The notes below the pieces were generated by a model. It saw nothing but the letters and a program-made list of their open reading frames with translations. It had not been told where the DNA came from and searched no databases. This document shows positions 1 through 6,308 of a DNA stretch of 28,284 nt, piece by piece. Source of the DNA: an uncultured Eubacteriales bacterium (lineage in GTDB: Bacteria; Bacillota; Clostridia; Lachnospirales; Anaerotignaceae); assembly GCA_934256695.1 (NCBI GenBank), contig CAKQPE010000018.1, forward strand, positions 1 through 28,284, written 5' to 3'. A program made the translations under genes and the position numbers. The first letter of the stretch is position 1. Every line of letters begins with the position of its first letter.

Positions 1-212
1 CCTTGGGGTTTCACCCCAAACCCTGAAAATTTTTTGAAAAAAATTTAGTAAAACTTTTGGTAAAATGCAATTTCATTACATTTTTTGTAAATCCATTAAC
101 GGAAATTTTATAATTAACACCAAAATACCGTGACGAAAGTCACGGTATTTTACTAAAAGTTTAGATCAAACCTTTTCAAAGGTTTGCAGGGTGTGGGACA
201 GCGTCCCACGGT
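1..212. repeat. Modular hairpin repeat, copy A
   Basis: Intergenic hairpin array, cut at the left by the window edge. Stems in order: TTGGGG/CCCCAA (3-19); an A/T stem around 27-45; a decayed GCAAT stem (62-84); a perfect 13-bp stem AAAATACCGTGAC with a GAAA loop (122-151); AAACCTTT/AAAGGTTT (168-185); GTGGGAC/GTCCCAC (193-209). Read from the right end inward, the minus strand resembles the left end read inward: terminal stem, ACCCTG, second stem, then AAACTTTT. The element is therefore two diverged half-units in inverted orientation. Copies B-E elsewhere in the window share this order. No coding potential is visible. Confidence 0.85.
122..151. terminator. Bidirectional terminator-like hairpin
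   Basis: Perfect 13-bp inverted repeat (122-134 with 139-151) with a 4-base loop. It is flanked by A-run and T-run on both sides, so either strand gives a GC stem followed by U residues. On the minus strand it lies about 70 bases beyond the flavin-reductase stop codon and could end that transcript. It is also the variable core of repeat copy A. Confidence 0.6.
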
Positions 213-220
213 CTTTGTTT

Positions 221-724
221 TTACGCTTTTACAAGAACTTTTTCTATTTCGGCAACATACATTGTGTGGTAATCCTTTGACGGATACCATTTGTCGATTA
301 AGGATTTGTCAATAAAGCTTTCTTCTTTTAATTCCTGTGCAAATAATTTTTTGCAGATTAAAACAACTTTGCCTTCTTCAAAATAAGGCGTATTTCCTTC
401 GTGTGCGAGTGTAAGACCGGATTTTGCTATCTTGTCCTCATCTCTGCCGGAAACAGTGCCGCAGTAGTTGAGAACTTTTCTGTATTCGTCTCCGGGTACC
501 GTAAGTGAGAATGTATCGGCTGTGTCAACAAATTCCTTTGTGTATCTCTGTGGACGAATAAAAACGAAGGCACATGGCTTTCCCCACATAATACCCACAG
601 AACCCCATGAGGCTGTCATTGTGTTGGCTTTGCCGTCTTTTTCGGCTGTAACAAGAAGCCAGTCCTTGCCTATCATTTTGAAAACATTGTCGTTTAATTC
701 TTCTGCTGTAATTGTTTTAAACAT
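221..724 (-). CDS. Flavin reductase-like (FMN-binding split-barrel) protein
   Basis: A 167-aa protein of the flavin reductase-like domain family, which binds FMN in a split barrel and often reduces or transfers electrons through flavin. Family-like features are the N-terminal WLLVTAEKDGKANTMTASWG stretch (about residues 22-41), the GKPCAFVFIRPQRYT segment, and an FSLTVPGDEYRK region typical of the small flavoprotein subgroup. The length suits a single-domain member. The ATG at 722-724 has a good GGAGG site 7 bases upstream, located inside the end of the preceding PHP gene, which it overlaps by 8 bases. The two are therefore probably translationally coupled. Substrate and partner cannot be inferred; it may be a flavoredoxin-like protein rather than a true reductase. 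Confidence 0.85.
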   Translation of the reverse strand: MFKTITAEELNDNVFKMIGKDWLLVTAEKDGKANTMTASWGSVGIMWGKPCAFVFIRPQRYTKEFVDTADTFSLTVPGDEYRKVLNYCGTVSGRDEDKIAKSGLTLAHEGNTPYFEEGKVVLICKKLFAQELKEESFIDKSLIDKWYPSKDYHTMYVAEIEKVLVKA

Positions 725-1604
725 TTCTGTTCCTCCATTCTTTTAAACCGTCCAGATATGATTTCGGAACGGCTAAATTTCCTTTGCCTGTACCGAGATA
801 TATTCCTGTTTTGTTGAGACCGTGGAAGTCACTTCCACCGCTTTTTACAAGACTGTATTTTTCGGCAAGAGAAAGAATATATTTCTGCTGTTCGGGTGTA
901 TAGGTTGAATACATTGTTTCTATGCCTTCCATACCACATTCTTTAAGGTTACGTACCATAAGCTCTATCTGTTCGTCCGTAAGACGGTATAAGGTAGGGT
1001 GGGCAAGAATAGGTATTCCGCCTGCGTCTTTTATAAGACGTACACATTCGCTCGGTGTTGGTAGTATTCTCGGTACATATGCCGGCATACCTGCGGCAAA
1101 ATATTTTTCAAATGCCTCGGCTTTGTCTTTAACATAACCTTTTTGAACCATTAAAAGTGCATAGTGTGTTCTTGAACAATGGTCGTGTCCCGCAACGGCA
1201 ACAAGCTCGTCGTATGTCATAGGGAAACCAAGTTCCGTAAGGTGAGCCACCATTTTTTTGTTTCGGTCTATTCTTTGGTCAAGTATAGTCTGAGTTTTAT
1301 CTAAAAGAGCTTTGTTTTTGTTATCTATAAAAAGTCCCACAATGTGGATTTCGACTTTTTTATCAATAAATTCAGACTGAAAATATGATGCCAGCTCTAT
1401 GCCTTTTATTGTTTCTATTCCATATTTTTTACCTGCTTTTATGAAATCTTCAAGACCGAAAACACAGTCATGGTCTGTAAGTGCAACAGCCGAAAGGTTT
1501 TTGCTTACAGCCTCTTTAACTATTTCCTCCGGCGTATATGTTCCGTCGGAAAATGTCGAATGAGTGTGAAGGTCGATGAAAGAATGTATATCTGTAGTGT
1601 TCAT
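717..1604 (-). CDS. PHP-domain phosphoesterase (RNase AM / TrpH-like)
   Basis: A 295-aa metal-dependent phosphoesterase of the PHP family. Metal ligands are visible in order: DLHTHSTFSDG (11-21), LTDHD (42-46), GIEL, the AHP motif, and a C-terminal GGSDFHG. This stand-alone architecture matches the TrpH/YciV family, which includes 5'-3' exoribonuclease/3',5'-nucleotide bisphosphate phosphatase (RNase AM). Substrate assignment is by family only. The start at 1602-1604 follows an AAAGGAGGT site; an in-frame ATG 11 codons further upstream (1635-1637) lacks one and would overlap the RBS. The gene is first in a two-gene minus-strand operon with the flavin-reductase-like gene and is divergent from the TIGR04086 gene. 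Confidence 0.88.
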   Translation of the reverse strand: MNTTDIHSFIDLHTHSTFSDGTYTPEEIVKEAVSKNLSAVALTDHDCVFGLEDFIKAGKKYGIETIKGIELASYFQSEFIDKKVEIHIVGLFIDNKNKALLDKTQTILDQRIDRNKKMVAHLTELGFPMTYDELVAVAGHDHCSRTHYALLMVQKGYVKDKAEAFEKYFAAGMPAYVPRILPTPSECVRLIKDAGGIPILAHPTLYRLTDEQIELMVRNLKECGMEGIETMYSTYTPEQQKYILSLAEKYSLVKSGGSDFHGLNKTGIYLGTGKGNLAVPKSYLDGLKEWRNRNV

Positions 1605-1672
1605 AATTTTTACCTCCTTTAAATTATATTTAAACACAAAGATTTGAAAGGAGCAATGAATATTTTTTAAAT

Positions 1673-1700
1673 ATTATAAGTAAAATTTATTAAAAAGCAA
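1673..1700 (-). promoter_or_regulatory. Candidate SigA promoter for the PHP operon
   Basis: Read on the minus strand: TTGCTT (1700-1695), a 16-base spacer, then a perfect TATAAT (1678-1673). The start codon is about 70 bases downstream. The -10 is exact and the -35 matches 4 of 6. The region is AT-rich, so chance matches are possible. Confidence 0.5.
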
Positions 1701-1715
1701 ACAGGTGATATTTTG

Positions 1716-2117
1716 ATGAAAACAAAAACTGCACAGACGGAAAAGAAGAACAATAACTTGTGTAAAGGATTTTTCGGTGGCATGGCGATAGCGTTATCTC
1801 TGACGGCGGCGGTATTTTTATTATGTGCCGTTTTAATTACTTATACCGATATGACGGAAAATTCGGTGAGCATTATTTCCGTTGTTGTATCGGCGGTAAG
1901 TACTTTTATTGTGGGATTTAAAACGGCATCAAAGGCGGAAAAAGGCGGAATGGTTTACGGCTTTGTTTCTGCTCTTATATACATAATGTTTGTTCTTCTT
2001 GTTTTGTCAACTGCACAGAAGGATTTTGTTTTAAGCACAATAAGGATATTTTCCGTAATTATTTGTCTTGTATGCGGTTCGATAGGCGGTATTTTAGGTA
2101 TCAATACAAAAAAATGA
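1716..2117 (+). CDS. TIGR04086-family membrane protein
   Basis: A 133-aa integral membrane protein with four predicted helices: GFFGGMAIALSLTAAVFLLC, the SVSIISVVVSAVSTFIVGF stretch, a GMVYGFVSALIYIMFVLLVL stretch, and a C-terminal VIICLVCGSIGGILG helix. The N-terminus is short and Lys-rich. The glycine-rich helices, length and location just upstream of scfA match family TIGR04086, a Clostridia membrane protein of unknown function found next to the SCIFF genes. The ATG at 1716 is chosen over the adjacent in-frame TTG at 1713 because AGGTGAT at 1703-1709 is well spaced for it. The next gene has its own promoter, so coupling with scfA is probably loose. Confidence 0.8.
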   Translation: MKTKTAQTEKKNNNLCKGFFGGMAIALSLTAAVFLLCAVLITYTDMTENSVSIISVVVSAVSTFIVGFKTASKAEKGGMVYGFVSALIYIMFVLLVLSTAQKDFVLSTIRIFSVIICLVCGSIGGILGINTKK

Positions 2118-2118
2118 C

Positions 2119-2147
2119 TTTTCAAACGGTTGCTGACGTGTTATAAT
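2119..2147 (+). promoter_or_regulatory. Extended -10 promoter for scfA
   Basis: A perfect TATAAT at 2142-2147 is preceded by TG at 2139-2140 with one intervening base, the extended -10 arrangement. A weak -35 (TTTTCA, 2119-2124) lies 17 bases upstream. The scfA start codon is about 50 bases downstream of the -10. A strong dedicated promoter suits a small precursor peptide needed in excess over its enzyme. Confidence 0.65.
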
Positions 2148-2197
2148 ATGCCTGATATAAACATTGAAACTTAATAAACAGTAAAGGGGGATATATC

Positions 2198-2338
2198 ATG
2201 AAGCACGTTAAAACAATGAATACTTCTATGCTTAAAAATACTATGGCAAAAGGCGGATGCGGCGAATGTCAGACATCTTGTCAGTCAGCATGCAAAACAA
2301 GCTGTACAGTAGCTAACCAGGCTTGCGAAAACAGATAA
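2198..2338 (+). CDS. scfA: SCIFF ranthipeptide precursor peptide
   Basis: A 46-aa precursor with six cysteines (C21, C24, C28, C32, C36, C43), the signature of SCIFF (six cysteines in forty-five residues), one of the most conserved RiPP precursors in Clostridia. The N-terminal leader MKHVKTMNTSMLKN is followed by KGGCGECQTSC and SACKTSCTVANQACEN. In the characterised homologue CteA, ScfB-type enzymes link Cys32 to Thr37; both residues are present here at those numbers (C32, T37). A strong GGGGG site sits 7 bases before the ATG. It is directly followed by an attenuator-like hairpin and then scfB. The biological role of mature SCIFF is unknown. Confidence 0.97.
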   Translation: MKHVKTMNTSMLKNTMAKGGCGECQTSCQSACKTSCTVANQACENR

Positions 2339-2391
2339 AAAACAAAACTTTGCGTGTAAAGACCTCGGTTTTCGAATCGAGGTTTTGTTTT
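2339..2391 (+). terminator. Attenuator between scfA and scfB
   Basis: Nested inverted repeats immediately after the scfA stop codon. The outer arm AAAACAAAAC (2339-2348) is complementary to GTTTTGTTTT (2382-2391), and the inner stem is ACCTCG (2362-2367) with CGAGGT (2378-2383). The inner stem is followed by TTTTGTTTTG, a U-rich tract. The inner stem is only 6 bp, so read-through into scfB is likely. It would lower enzyme transcript relative to peptide transcript. Confidence 0.7.
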
Positions 2392-2450
2392 GATTAAAAG
2401 CAGAAATTATATGGTTTGGATTTTTTATAATAATATTGGAGGAATTTTAA

Positions 2451-3818
2451 ATGATACATAAGTTCAGTATGAACGGTGTAAATGTTGTTATTGACGTTTT
2501 CAGCGGTGCGGTTCATGTGGCTGACGATACAATGTACGACATTGTCGATGCATACGAGAACTGTTCGAGAGATGAAATTTTGAATAAGTTCACAGGAAAA
2601 TATTCGGCTGACGAGCTTAACGAGACTATGGACGAGCTTGACGAGCTTAGAAAAAACGAAATGCTCTATGCCCCTGACATATACGAAAATGTTATTGACT
2701 TTATAGACGCAAGAGAACCTGTTGTTAAGGCTCTTTGTCTCCATATAGCACACGACTGCAACCTTAAATGCAAATACTGTTTTGCGGAAGAAGGCGAATA
2801 CCACGGTCATCGTTCACTTATGAGCAGTAAAGTAGGAAAGGCCGCTATAGATTTCCTTATTAAAGCTTCCGGCAAGAGAAGAAACCTTGAGGTTGACTTC
2901 TTCGGCGGAGAACCTTTAATGAATTTCGGTGTTGTAAAGGAAATAGTTGAATACGGCCGTGAACAGGAAAAGCTTTACAACAAAAATTTCAGATTTACAA
3001 TAACAACAAACGGTATACTTTTAGATGATGATGTTATTGATTATATCAACAAAAATATGCACAATGTTGTAATAAGCCTTGACGGAAGAAAAGAAATAAA
3101 CGATATGATGCGTCCGAGAGCAGGCGGACAGGGAAGCTATGACGTTATAGTGCCTAAGTTCCAGAAGCTTGCAGAAAGCAGACACCAGACGGATTATTAC
3201 ATAAGAGGAACATTTACAAGAAACAACCTTGATTTCTCAAAAGATGTTCTTCATATGGCCGACCTTGGGTTTAAACAGATTTCCGTTGAGCCTGTTGTAG
3301 GTGAGGACACAACCGATTATGCCATAAGAGAAGAAGATATTCCGGCAGTGTGTGAAGAATACGAAAGACTTGCGGCTGAGCTTTATGAAAGACATAAAAA
3401 AGGCGGCAAGGACGATTTTAACTTCTTCCATTTTAATATTGACCTTACAGGCGGACCTTGTGTTGTAAAAAGACTTGTTGGCTGCGGAAGCGGTACTGAA
3501 TATCTTTCCGTTACACCGGAAGGTGAGCTTTTCCCTTGCCACCAGTTTGTAGGTCTTGAAGGCTTTGGCATGGGCAACGTATTTGACGGACTTTCAAATC
3601 CGGAATTAAGAGAAAAGTTCTCCAAATGCAACGTATACGCAAAAGACGAATGTAAAAAATGCTGGGCAAGATTTTATTGCAGCGGAGGCTGTGCGGCCAA
3701 TGCATACCAGCTTTCGGGTGATATATTAAAGCCTTATGGAATAGGCTGTGAACTTCAGAGAAAGAGAATAGAATGTGCCATAATGATTAAGGCAAAAGAA
3801 TTTCAGGAGGAACAGTAA
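2451..3818 (+). CDS. scfB: SCIFF radical SAM maturase (thioether-forming)
   Basis: A 455-aa radical SAM/SPASM peptide maturase. Residues about 1-90 form a leader-binding RRE-like region. The radical SAM CX3CX2C cluster motif is C103/C107/C110 (CNLKCKYC), followed by FGGEPL (151-156), part of the SAM site. The C-terminal SPASM region holds cysteines at 337, 345, 363, 393, 401, 404, 410, 414 and 433, enough for two auxiliary Fe-S clusters. Characterised relatives (CteB, Tte1186) install Cys-to-Thr thioether bonds in ScfA, using SAM cleavage. The length matches the family. ATG at 2451 with GGAGGA 8 bases upstream. The RBS of secD lies inside its 3' end, so scfB and secD are probably co-transcribed. 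Confidence 0.96.
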   Translation: MIHKFSMNGVNVVIDVFSGAVHVADDTMYDIVDAYENCSRDEILNKFTGKYSADELNETMDELDELRKNEMLYAPDIYENVIDFIDAREPVVKALCLHIAHDCNLKCKYCFAEEGEYHGHRSLMSSKVGKAAIDFLIKASGKRRNLEVDFFGGEPLMNFGVVKEIVEYGREQEKLYNKNFRFTITTNGILLDDDVIDYINKNMHNVVISLDGRKEINDMMRPRAGGQGSYDVIVPKFQKLAESRHQTDYYIRGTFTRNNLDFSKDVLHMADLGFKQISVEPVVGEDTTDYAIREEDIPAVCEEYERLAAELYERHKKGGKDDFNFFHFNIDLTGGPCVVKRLVGCGSGTEYLSVTPEGELFPCHQFVGLEGFGMGNVFDGLSNPELREKFSKCNVYAKDECKKCWARFYCSGGCAANAYQLSGDILKPYGIGCELQRKRIECAIMIKAKEFQEEQ

Positions 3819-3821
3819 AAT

Positions 3822-5090
3822 ATGAAAAGTAAGGGAAAAAGTGCAGCTGTGCTTATTGTTCTTGCTCTTTTGGCTGCCGTACTTTGTTTTACGGCAACTA
3901 TGGGAATAGGCTCAGGCAGAAAGCTCAGTATGCATGATATTAAGAGAGGTCTTGACCTTAGCGGCGGTGTATCTATCGTATATCAGGCAGACAAGGAAAA
4001 CGTAACAGATGAGGAAATGAGACTTGCCACAACTCTTATCCAGAACCGTCTTGACAGAAAAAACTGGACAGAGGCAGAGGTTTCGAGACAGGGAAACAAC
4101 CGTATACGAGTTGAAATACCCGGTGTTGCAGATGCTGAAAGTGCCATAGAGGAACTTGGCAAAACAGCACAGCTTACATTTATGGACGAAAGCGGAAATG
4201 TGCTTCTGGACGGAAGTATGATTGAGGACGCTAAAAAAGAAGTAGGCTCCGTAAGCAGTGATTCAGGCTCACAGCCATATGTTGCACTTAAATTCAATGA
4301 AGAAGGAAAACAGAAGTTTGCCGATGCAACAAAGAACAACATAGGCAAAAGAATACTTATTGTTATGGATAACGATGTAATAAGTGCGCCTACGGTTAAT
4401 TCCGAAATTACAGACGGAGAAGCAATGATAACAGGCGGATTTACAGGCGATTCCGCACAGGAACTTGCAGACCTTATAAAAGAAGGTGCTATGCCTTTCG
4501 ATCTTTCCGTAATGGAAATGAACAATATCGGTGCAAGACTTGGAGCAAATGCCATTGAAACAAGCCTTAAATCGGCAGTAGTGGGTGTTGCACTTGTACT
4601 TCTCTTTATGCTCCTTGTATACAGAGTGGGCGGCTTTGCGGCAGACTGGGCACTTGTTATATATATGGGCCTTGAAGTAGCCGTATTAAGCTTGTTTAAC
4701 GTAACACTTACACTTCCGGGTATAGCCGGTGTTATTCTTTCAGTAGGTATGGCGGTAGATGCCAACGTAATCATATTTGAAAGATTTAAAGAAGAAGTTT
4801 CTTCCGGAAAGACAATGCGTTCTGCAGTAAAGACAAGCTTTTCAAGAGCTTTGCCGGCAATACTTGACGGTAACGTAACAACACTTATTGCGGCGGCTAT
4901 ACTTTACTTTATGGGTACAGGTACAATAAAGGGCTTTGCCATAACGCTTATAATAGGTATTGTGCTTTCCATGTTTACAGCTGTTGTAATAACAAGACTT
5001 ATAATAATGGGTATTATCGGTCTTGGAATAAACAAGCAGTCATACTTTGCAGTAAAGCCAAAGCTTAAAGAAGTTAAGGAAAATCAGTAA
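3822..5090 (+). CDS. secD: Protein translocase subunit SecD
   Basis: A 422-aa RND-type export motor that works with SecF, using the proton or sodium motive force to finish Sec translocation. There is one N-terminal TM (about 8-27), then the D1-type motif RGLDLSGG (42-49), an extracytoplasmic P1 domain of modest size ending in ITGGF, and a five-helix RND bundle including GMAVDANVIIFERFKEE. The short P1 domain is normal for Gram-positive, stand-alone SecD. AGGAGG lies 11 bases before the ATG, within scfB; only three bases separate the two genes. secF follows after 14 bases. No yajC is present here. Confidence 0.96.
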   Translation: MKSKGKSAAVLIVLALLAAVLCFTATMGIGSGRKLSMHDIKRGLDLSGGVSIVYQADKENVTDEEMRLATTLIQNRLDRKNWTEAEVSRQGNNRIRVEIPGVADAESAIEELGKTAQLTFMDESGNVLLDGSMIEDAKKEVGSVSSDSGSQPYVALKFNEEGKQKFADATKNNIGKRILIVMDNDVISAPTVNSEITDGEAMITGGFTGDSAQELADLIKEGAMPFDLSVMEMNNIGARLGANAIETSLKSAVVGVALVLLFMLLVYRVGGFAADWALVIYMGLEVAVLSLFNVTLTLPGIAGVILSVGMAVDANVIIFERFKEEVSSGKTMRSAVKTSFSRALPAILDGNVTTLIAAAILYFMGTGTIKGFAITLIIGIVLSMFTAVVITRLIIMGIIGLGINKQSYFAVKPKLKEVKENQ

Positions 5091-5104
5091 GGAGGAAGCA
5101 GAAA

Positions 5105-5983
5105 ATGAACATAATAAAGAACAGATTTAAATTTTTTGCTGTTTCCGTAATACTGATTATTTGCGGAATAGCGGCAATGGTTATAAATACATCAAAGGGA
5201 AACGGAATTTTTAACTTTGATATTGAGTTTACAGGCGGTACGGAAATTACGGCTCATGTAGGGGATACTGACAATGATACAATAGCCGACATAGTTAAAG
5301 AAGTTACAGGTCAGTCTAACCCGCAGGTGCAGAAATTAATAGGTACAGAAAACGTAACAATAAAAATGCAGTCTGTAGAAGGCGAAAAGAGAACAGAACT
5401 TGTAAATACTCTCAAAGAAAAGCTTTCGCTTGATGACGATGCAATATTAAGTGTACAGGATATAAGCGGTACAATAAGCGGTGAAATGCAGAAAACAGCG
5501 GCAATAGCGGTTATAATAGCCTGCATTGCAATGCTTATTTACATAACGATAAGATTTATGAATCTTAAAATGGGTATAAGTGCCATAGTTGCACTTGTAC
5601 ACGACGTATTGATTATGCTTGCTTTTTATGCAATATTCAGAATACCTGTAAACAACTCATTTATTGCGGCACTTCTTACAGTGCTTGGTTACTCAATCAA
5701 TGCCACAATAGTTGTTTTCGACAGAATACGTGAGAACAAAAAACGCATGACAAGAAGCGATATTGAAGAAGTTATAAACAAGAGTATATTACAGACAATG
5801 AGAAGATCAATATATACTTCCATAACAACACTTTTTGCCATAGGTGCGGTATATGTATTCGGTGTTCAGTCCGTAAGAGAATTTGCACTGCCTATGATGG
5901 TAGGTATAATAAGCGGTGCTTATTCTTCCGTATTCCTTGCAGGCTCTGTATGGTATACACTTACAGGCGGAAAAAGAAGCTAA
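5105..5983 (+). CDS. secF: Protein translocase subunit SecF
   Basis: A 292-aa partner of SecD. An N-terminal TM (about 9-28) is followed by FDIEFTGGTEI, the SecF counterpart of the SecD D1 motif, a small extracytoplasmic domain (about 48-130), and five TM helices. The conserved YSINATIVVFDRIRE block marks the proton-relay region. AAGGAGGAA overlaps the secD stop codon and is well placed for the ATG at 5105, indicating one operon. A strong hairpin terminator follows, so SecF is probably the last gene of the unit starting at the TIGR04086 gene or scfA. Confidence 0.96.
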   Translation: MNIIKNRFKFFAVSVILIICGIAAMVINTSKGNGIFNFDIEFTGGTEITAHVGDTDNDTIADIVKEVTGQSNPQVQKLIGTENVTIKMQSVEGEKRTELVNTLKEKLSLDDDAILSVQDISGTISGEMQKTAAIAVIIACIAMLIYITIRFMNLKMGISAIVALVHDVLIMLAFYAIFRIPVNNSFIAALLTVLGYSINATIVVFDRIRENKKRMTRSDIEEVINKSILQTMRRSIYTSITTLFAIGAVYVFGVQSVREFALPMMVGIISGAYSSVFLAGSVWYTLTGGKRS

Positions 5984-6011
5984 TTAAAGAAAATTGTATT
6001 TTGACACACAC

Positions 6012-6052
6012 AACAGCCGACATTTTGATTTGAAATTGCCGGCTGTTTTTTA
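6012..6052 (+). terminator. Terminator after secF
   Basis: Stem AACAGCCG (6012-6019) with CGGCTGTT (6040-6047), an additional inner ATTTTGATTTGAAAT pairing, then TTTTT. It starts 28 bases after the secF stop codon and precedes repeat copy B. A classical intrinsic terminator. Confidence 0.85.
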
Positions 6053-6053
6053 C

Positions 6054-6297
6054 GAAGACCTTGTGGTTTCACCCCAAACCCTGACCAACTTTTGAAAGAG
6101 TTGGATCAAAACTTTCGCTAAAACGCAATGAAATTGCGTTTTATGTTAAAGTTTAGGTCAAGCCTTTAGGGAACCGCAAAGATAAATGCGGCAGGCGAAG
6201 CCTGATTTGCGAAGCAAATTTCCTGACCAAGAAGGCTTGCAGGGTGGTGGGACAGCGTCCTACGGTCTTGGGAGTGGGGCAAAGCCCCAAGGTCTTA
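6054..6297. repeat. Modular hairpin repeat, copy B, with nested insertion
   Basis: Fills most of the 325-base gap between secF and recJ. Stems: degenerate GGGGTTTC terminal stem (6062-6075); CCAACT/AGTTGG (6085-6104); ACGCAA/TTGCGT with flanking A and T runs (6120-6142); CAAGCCTT (6159-6166) with AAGGCTTG (6232-6239); GGGAC/GTCC (6248-6260); and an extra TGGGGC/GCCCCA (6275-6289). The CAAGCCTT arms are separated by 65 bases instead of the usual 2-4. The insert folds into CCGC...GCGG (6174-6191), CAGGC-GAA-GCCTG (6192-6204) and ATTTGC-GAA-GCAAAT (6205-6219). The element ends just before the recJ ribosome-binding site. No promoter is obvious in the gap. Confidence 0.85.
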
Positions 6298-6308
6298 AGG
6301 AGTAATTT

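Noticed and set aside
1..212. CRISPR array suggested by repeated hairpin motifs
   Set aside because: Units are not regularly spaced, differ in sequence, have no uniform spacers, and no cas gene is present.
2426..2431. TATAAT before scfB as a separate promoter
   Set aside because: No -35 or extended -10 at acceptable spacing; read-through from the scfA promoter explains expression.
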